From the NCBI GenBank assembly GCA_035384965.1, contig DAOOJE010000050.1:1-17631 (forward strand): a stretch of DNA of 17,631 nucleotides. Reading direction: 5' to 3'. A program made the position numbers and the translations under genes. This DNA is from JAAYVZ01 sp035384965. Lineage in GTDB: Bacteria > Acidobacteriota > Thermoanaerobaculia > Thermoanaerobaculales > Thermoanaerobaculaceae. Below the pieces are notes generated by a model that was given only the letters and a program-made list of their open reading frames with translations, was not told the origin of the DNA and ran no database searches. Within the stretch, counting starts at the first letter, position 1, and every line of letters starts with the position of its first letter. Shown piece after piece: positions 13,509-17,631 of the stretch.

Positions 13509-14785
13509 CGCGAGAACGGCTCCCGGCCCGCGTACTGCGCCGCGCTTCCCAGCTCGTCCTCGATGCGCAGCAGGCGGTTGTACTTGGCGATCCGATCCGA
13601 GCGCGAGGCAGAGCCGGTCTTGATGAGTCCACACCCGCTCGCCACCGCCAGATCGGCAATCGACGTGTCCTCGGTCTCGCCGGAACGGTGGGAAATCATC
13701 GCCCGCCAGCCGTGATGCAGCGCCATGCGCAACGCTGCCTGCGTCTCGGACACGGTACCGATCTGATTGAGCTTGATGAGCACCGCGTTGGCGACGTCCT
13801 CCTCGATGCCGCGGGCGAGGATCTTCGGGTTGGTGACGAAGATGTCGTCGCCCACCAGCAACAACTGGTCTCCCAGGCGCGTGCGGAGCTTTTTCCACCC
13901 TTCCCAGTCGTCCTCGGCCAGCCCATCCTCGATCAGCACCACGGGGAAGTCTCGCACCCATTCCTCGTAAATCTCGATGAGGTCGTCGTGGCTCAACCCG
14001 TGGCGGCCTTCCCCGAGCAGGAAGTACCCCTCCCCGGTGCGCAGCTCGCTGCCCGCCGCGTCGAGCGCAATTGCCACCTGCTTGCCGGGCGCGTAGCCGG
14101 CGTCCTCGATGGCGGCGACCAGGAACTCCAGCGCCGAGCGGTTGGTAGGCAGGTTGGGCGCGAACCCGCCCTCGTCGCCCACGGCCGTGACGTGCCCGGC
14201 CTTCTTGAGGCGCTCGCGCAGGGCGTGGAACACCTCGACGCCGGCTCGCAGCCCTTCCCGGAAGCTCGCGAGGCCCAGCGGCACCGCCATGAACTCCTGG
14301 ATGTCGAGCGAGTTGTCGGCGTGGGCGCCGCCGTTGACGAGGTTCATGCACGGCACCGGCAGCCGCGTCGCGGCGGTGCCCCCCAGGTACCGGTACAGCG
14401 GCAGCCCGAGCTGCTCTGCCGTGCCCCGGGCCACCGCCAGCGACACGGCCAGGATCGCGTTCGCGCCCAGGCGGCTCTTGTCCTCGGTGCCGTCGAGTTC
14501 GATGAGGGTGCGATCGATGCCCGCCTGGTCGCGTGCGTCGAATCCCGCAAGGGCGTCGGCAATTTCGCCGTTCACCGCCTCCACCGCCTTCAGCACCCCC
14601 TTGCCGCGGAAACGGTCCTTGTCCCCGTCGCGCAGCTCGAGCGCCTCGCGGCTGCCGGTCGACGCCCCCGAAGGCACGATGGCGTGACCGACCGCTCCGC
14701 CGGAGAGCATCACCTCCGCCTCGACCGTCGGGTTTCCCCTCGAGTCCAAGACCTCGCGACCCACAATTTCGTCAATCTCGAACAT
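13505..14785 (-). CDS. eno: Enolase (phosphopyruvate hydratase)
   Basis: The predicted protein has 426 residues, close to the usual 430. It converts 2-phosphoglycerate to phosphoenolpyruvate in glycolysis. Magnesium ligands are D242 (ALDAAGSE), E286 (LIEDGLAEDDW) and D313 (VGDDIFVTNP). The general base is K338 (IKLNQIGT). The mobile loops are present (SGASTGSREA, SHRSGETED). The proton-donor motif GDEGGFAPN is intact. The start is ATG 14785 (MFEIDEIVGREV), with GGAGGAGG six bases upstream. The start overlaps the end of the phosphohexomutase gene by 14 bp, and the stop overlaps the FtsB-like start by 4 bp. Nothing is unusual in the protein. Confidence 0.98.
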   Translation of the reverse strand: MFEIDEIVGREVLDSRGNPTVEAEVMLSGGAVGHAIVPSGASTGSREALELRDGDKDRFRGKGVLKAVEAVNGEIADALAGFDARDQAGIDRTLIELDGTEDKSRLGANAILAVSLAVARGTAEQLGLPLYRYLGGTAATRLPVPCMNLVNGGAHADNSLDIQEFMAVPLGLASFREGLRAGVEVFHALRERLKKAGHVTAVGDEGGFAPNLPTNRSALEFLVAAIEDAGYAPGKQVAIALDAAGSELRTGEGYFLLGEGRHGLSHDDLIEIYEEWVRDFPVVLIEDGLAEDDWEGWKKLRTRLGDQLLLVGDDIFVTNPKILARGIEEDVANAVLIKLNQIGTVSETQAALRMALHHGWRAMISHRSGETEDTSIADLAVASGCGLIKTGSASRSDRIAKYNRLLRIEDELGSAAQYAGREPFSR

Positions 14786-16196
14786 CTCGAACCTCCTCCT
14801 CGGCTTTTCGGAGAAGCCTTCGGGCCTCGCGCAGCAGGGCGTGGAGGCGGCGAATCGCCGGCGCCTCCGCGTAAATGCGCAGGCGCGGCTCGGTGGCGGC
14901 CGGGCGGATGAGCACCCAGCTGCCATCGCCCAGCTCGAGCAGGACCCCGTCGCTGAGGTCACGGCGGACGACCGGCTCGCTCCCGAGCCGGTCCGGCACC
15001 TCGTTCCGCAGCCGGCCGAACGCCGCCTTCATGCGCTCGTTGAGCGGGAGCTGCACCCGGCGCGACAGCAGGACACCGTGGCGCGCGAACAGGTCGCGCG
15101 CCAGTTCGCCCAGGGAACGTCCCTCGACCGCCACCATCTCGACGGCGAGAAGCGAAGCGTACAGGCCGTCGCGCTCGGGGAGGTGGGTCGCGACACCCAG
15201 CCCGGCGGACTCCTCGGCCGCCACGCCCAGCCGCCCGGACACCAGGTCGGGTCCGAAGTGGTGAAAGCCCACGGCCGTCTCCACCACCTCGCGCCCATGG
15301 GCACGGGCGATGCGATCGACCAGCCGGGTGGTGGCCACGGTGCGTCCGAGCGCCCCCTCCAGGCGGCGCCTCCGCAGCAGGTACTCCATGAGCAGGGCGA
15401 TCGCGAGGTTCGGGGTGACGAACCGGCATGCACTGTCGATGATGCCGAAGCGGTCGCCGTCGCCGTCCGTGGCGAGGCCCAGGTCGGCCCGCTGCTGCCG
15501 CACCAGCTCGCGCAGCGCGGCCAGGTTGGCGGGGGTGCATTCGGGCGAGTAGCCGCCGAAGTATGGGTCCTTCGTGCCGTGCACCACGTGCGTTGCCACC
15601 TGGTTGGCAATCAGGATGCGGTCGAGAAACTCTCGGGCCGTGCCCCACAGGGGGTCCACGCAGACCGTCAGCCCGCGCGCCCGGATGGCATCCCAGTCGA
15701 TGCCGTTCTGCAGAGTCTCGAGGTAGCCCTCGGAGAACGCGGCCCGCTGCACGAGATCGCGCCGCGGCACGTAAAAGTCCTCGTGGTTCGCCCCCAGCCC
15801 GGCTGCCACTCTCTCGATCTCGTCGGTGAGATCCCGGCCGGCGAGCCGGCCTTCACGGGTGAAAAGCTTCACCCCGTTGTACTCGGGCGGGTTATGGGAA
15901 GCCGTGAAGATCACGCCGAGGCTCGCCCTCCGCTCTCGCACCGCCGCCGCCACGCACGGGCTCGGCACGTCCCGCTCCGCGAGGACGGCCTGGAACCCGT
16001 GATGGGTCAGGACGCTGCAGGCCTCGCGGGCGAATTTCTCGGAGAGCAGGCGGGTGTCGTAGCCGACCACCACCTCGGCGTGCTCGCCGCGGGCGCGCAG
16101 CACCCGTGCCACGGCATCGATGGCCAGCCTCACGTTGCGGAACGTGAAGTCCTGCCCCACCACGCCCCGCCATCCCGAGGTCCCGAAGTGAATCAT
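14772..16196 (-). CDS. Phosphoglucomutase/phosphomannomutase (alpha-D-phosphohexomutase)
   Basis: The predicted protein has 474 residues. It would interconvert hexose 1-phosphate and 6-phosphate. All four signature regions are visible: the catalytic phosphoserine loop TASHNP with S100; the metal loop DGDGDR with D244, D246 and D248; the sugar-binding EESAG (the family's GExSG variant); and the phosphate-binding RPAATEP, where many relatives have RPSGTEP. The N terminus MIHFGTSGWRG matches the usual family start, which supports ATG 16196 although its ribosome site is weak. This is the first gene of the five-gene run. Glucose or mannose specificity cannot be told. It may supply sugar phosphates to glycolysis, glycogen or envelope polymers. 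Confidence 0.94.
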   Translation of the reverse strand: MIHFGTSGWRGVVGQDFTFRNVRLAIDAVARVLRARGEHAEVVVGYDTRLLSEKFAREACSVLTHHGFQAVLAERDVPSPCVAAAVRERRASLGVIFTASHNPPEYNGVKLFTREGRLAGRDLTDEIERVAAGLGANHEDFYVPRRDLVQRAAFSEGYLETLQNGIDWDAIRARGLTVCVDPLWGTAREFLDRILIANQVATHVVHGTKDPYFGGYSPECTPANLAALRELVRQQRADLGLATDGDGDRFGIIDSACRFVTPNLAIALLMEYLLRRRRLEGALGRTVATTRLVDRIARAHGREVVETAVGFHHFGPDLVSGRLGVAAEESAGLGVATHLPERDGLYASLLAVEMVAVEGRSLGELARDLFARHGVLLSRRVQLPLNERMKAAFGRLRNEVPDRLGSEPVVRRDLSDGVLLELGDGSWVLIRPAATEPRLRIYAEAPAIRRLHALLREARRLLRKAEEEVRDVRD

Positions 16197-16214
16197 ACCT
16201 GCCGGGGTGAGGCT

Positions 16215-16220
16215 ACCATA
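16215..16220 (-). promoter_or_regulatory. Weak candidate -10 (TATGGT) for the phosphohexomutase-eno-ftsB run
   Basis: TATGGT on the minus strand, four of six matches, lies 19 bases before the ATG at 16196. There is no -35. It is the best candidate I found in the 180-bp divergent gap (16197-16376), which otherwise holds only a short CGCCGC/GCGGCG inverted repeat (16239-16256). Confidence 0.2.
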
Positions 16221-16376
16221 CCCGCCTCCGGCGTGCATCGCCGCTGCCGTGCGGCGGGGCCGCGAGGCGTCGTTCACCCGGACCCGCTTCCCCGGAAAGC
16301 GAGAGTGTGGGATCATGGCGCCCGCTCGGGGACACCCGAGAGGAATCACATCACCGGCACGAATAGGAGAGCGACC

Positions 16377-17495
16377 ATGGCCAGGTATCGCATCGCATGG
16401 CTGCCCGGAGACGGCATCGGCAACGACGTCATGGAGGCCGCGAGGATCGTCCTCGACGCCCTGCGGCTCGACGCGGAGTACATCCACGGCGATATCGGCT
16501 GGGAGTTCTGGTGCAAGGAAGGCGACGCCTTCCCGGCCCGCACGATCGAGCTGCTGCGCAACGTCGACGCGGCGCTGTTCGGCGCCATCACCTCCAAGCC
16601 GGTGAAGGCCGCCGAGGCGGAGCTGGTGCCCGAGCTGAGGGGCACGGGGCTCGTCTACCGGTCGCCGATCGTCCGCATGCGCCAGCTTTTCGACCTGTAC
16701 ACCTGCTTGCGGCCGTGCAAGGCGTACGCCGGGAACCCGCTCAACTTCAAGGAAGGCATCGACCTCGTGGTGTTCCGCGAGAACACCGAGGACCTCTACG
16801 CCGGGGTGGAGTTCAACCCGGTGCCGGCCGAGCTGGCCGAGACGCTAGCCCGGCTTTCGAAGCCGTTCTCCGCCTTCAAGGACGTGCCGCTCGACCACTA
16901 TGCGATCTCGACCAAGATCAACACCCGCCGGGGGTGCGAGCGCATCATCCGGGCCGCCTTCGAGTTCGCTCAGCGCTTCGGGCGCAAGAAGGTCACCTGC
17001 GTCCACAAGGCCAACGTGGTGCGGGCCACCGACGGGCTGTTCCTCGAGACCTTCAAGGAGGTCGCGAAGGGCTTCCCCGGCATCGCCACCGACGACGCCA
17101 ACATCGACGCGATGTGCATGTGGCTGCTGAAGAACCCCTTCAACTACGACGTCCTGGTCGCGCCCAACCTGTACGGCGACATCATTTCCGACCTCTGCGC
17201 CCAGATGGTCGGCGGGCTGGGTTTCGGCTGCTCCGGCAACATCGGCGAGAAGCTGGCCGTCTTCGAGCCCACCCACGGCTCGGCCCCGAAGTATGCCGGG
17301 CAGTACAAGGCCAACCCCATCGCCACGATCCTGGCCGTCAAGATGATGCTCGACTGGCTGGGCGAGAAGGACATGGGTGCCCGGCTCGAGGCGGCAGTGG
17401 CGGCGGTGATCGCCGAGGGCGCGGTCCGCACTTACGACATGGGCGGCACCTCCTCGACCCTGGAGATGGCGCAGGCCATCGCCGCGAAGCTGTAG
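16377..17495 (+). CDS. Isocitrate/isopropylmalate-family dehydrogenase, probably isocitrate dehydrogenase
   Basis: The predicted protein has 372 residues and is a beta-decarboxylating dehydrogenase. The substrate loop SPIVRMRQLFDLYTCLRP (from S96) resembles isocitrate dehydrogenase, where this serine sits at the substrate carboxylate. The catalytic tyrosine lies in ENTEDLYAGVEF, the lysine in VHKANVVRATDG, and the metal aspartates in NLYGDIISDL. In the cofactor loop HGSAPKYAGQYKANP, K305 and Y306 match the NADP-type pair of E. coli isocitrate dehydrogenase, while the following alanine is more NAD-like. Cofactor choice is therefore open. Homoisocitrate dehydrogenase is an alternative. The ATG at 16377 has AGGAG with good spacing. 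The gene is transcribed away from the phosphohexomutase run. Confidence 0.9.
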   Translation: MARYRIAWLPGDGIGNDVMEAARIVLDALRLDAEYIHGDIGWEFWCKEGDAFPARTIELLRNVDAALFGAITSKPVKAAEAELVPELRGTGLVYRSPIVRMRQLFDLYTCLRPCKAYAGNPLNFKEGIDLVVFRENTEDLYAGVEFNPVPAELAETLARLSKPFSAFKDVPLDHYAISTKINTRRGCERIIRAAFEFAQRFGRKKVTCVHKANVVRATDGLFLETFKEVAKGFPGIATDDANIDAMCMWLLKNPFNYDVLVAPNLYGDIISDLCAQMVGGLGFGCSGNIGEKLAVFEPTHGSAPKYAGQYKANPIATILAVKMMLDWLGEKDMGARLEAAVAAVIAEGAVRTYDMGGTSSTLEMAQAIAAKL

Positions 17496-17566
17496 GCGCG
17501 CCGGCGCTACCCCCTTGCGGCGTCCGCCAGCGACGACGGCGTCCCCGACAGCTCCCGGCGCCGTTG

Positions 17567-17583
17567 CCTGGCCGGCGGCCAGG
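17567..17583. terminator. Hairpin after the dehydrogenase gene
   Basis: CCTGGCC (17567-17573) and GGCCAGG (17577-17583) form a perfect 7-bp stem with a 3-base loop, 72 bases after the stop. Only two T residues follow on the plus strand, so it is a weak terminator candidate. Confidence 0.35.
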
Positions 17584-17628
17584 TTCCCGTCAAAGTCGCG
17601 GGGGTCTGGGGAGTGGGAGGGTTCGGGC

Positions 17629-17631
17629 ATG
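17629..17631 (+). other. Probable start codon of the next gene
   Basis: The window ends in ATG, with GGGAGGG seven bases upstream. That is a better ribosome site than several confirmed starts here. The rest of the 136-bp tail after 17495 has no other gene signal. No protein sequence is visible. Confidence 0.4.

Noticed and set aside
10642..13659. Reading the cyclophilin as the end of a 1005-residue protein
   Set aside because: The upstream part is a shadow frame of the kinase gene. The cyclophilin has its own ATG (11241), ribosome site and signal peptide.
14841..16376. N-terminal extension of the dehydrogenase back to 14841
   Set aside because: The extension is antisense to the phosphohexomutase gene. 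The ATG at 16377 has a good ribosome site and starts exactly at the family N terminus.
1..17631. CRISPR array, tRNA or rRNA genes, insertion sequences, prophage or defence genes
   Set aside because: I looked for regular repeats, cloverleaf arms, terminal inverted repeats and transposase or integrase motifs and found none. Coding content accounts for nearly all of the window.

Overview
The window is about 17.6 kb of very GC-rich DNA. It is densely packed with genes on both strands, and no stretch without a gene exceeds 190 bases. The gene content points to a Gram-negative-type bacterium: secreted metallopeptidases, a periplasmic cyclophilin, a TonB C-terminal domain and an eno-ftsB pair. The large modular M28 peptidase and the domain style resemble Acidobacteriota such as Thermoanaerobaculia. 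That placement is inference from style and is not proven here. I saw no rRNA, tRNA, CRISPR array, insertion sequence or phage gene.

Layout, left to right. Positions 1-6475 hold three minus-strand genes, each with its own candidate promoter: a secreted M28 aminopeptidase with beta-sandwich accessory domains (cut by the window edge), a membrane GGDEF protein fused to a TonB C-terminal domain, and an exported M3 (Dcp-like) peptidase. Positions 6663-8234 hold two plus-strand genes: a 67-residue zinc-ribbon protein, and a glutamate-1-semialdehyde-aminotransferase-like protein that lacks the PLP-binding lysine. Positions 8280-9526 (minus) hold a small signalling cluster: a SpoIIAB/RsbW-type ATPase, a SpoIIAA/RsbV-type STAS protein and a single-domain response regulator. 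A plus-strand exported HExxH peptidase (9525-10694) starts back-to-back with the ATPase gene; the two ATG codons share bases. Its 3' end overlaps the convergent cyclophilin gene.

Positions 10642-16196 (minus) form a tight five-gene run, transcribed as phosphohexomutase, enolase, FtsB-like divisome protein, membrane Ser/Thr kinase with TPR-like repeats, and exported cyclophilin. The junctions are -14, -4, +3 and +26 bp, so an operon is likely. It links sugar-phosphate metabolism and glycolysis with cell division, signalling and periplasmic folding. On the plus strand, diverging from this run, is an isocitrate/isopropylmalate-family dehydrogenase (16377-17495). A new gene probably begins at the last three bases.

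Most of the window looks like ordinary chromosomal housekeeping and signalling DNA, and I do not see a clear new multi-gene system. The points most worth a second look are the apparently dead PLP-fold protein, the GGDEF-TonB fusion with its out-of-frame start signals, the overlapping CATG divergent start with a promoter suited to leaderless mRNA, and a perfect 12-bp hairpin inside the STAS-response regulator cluster.
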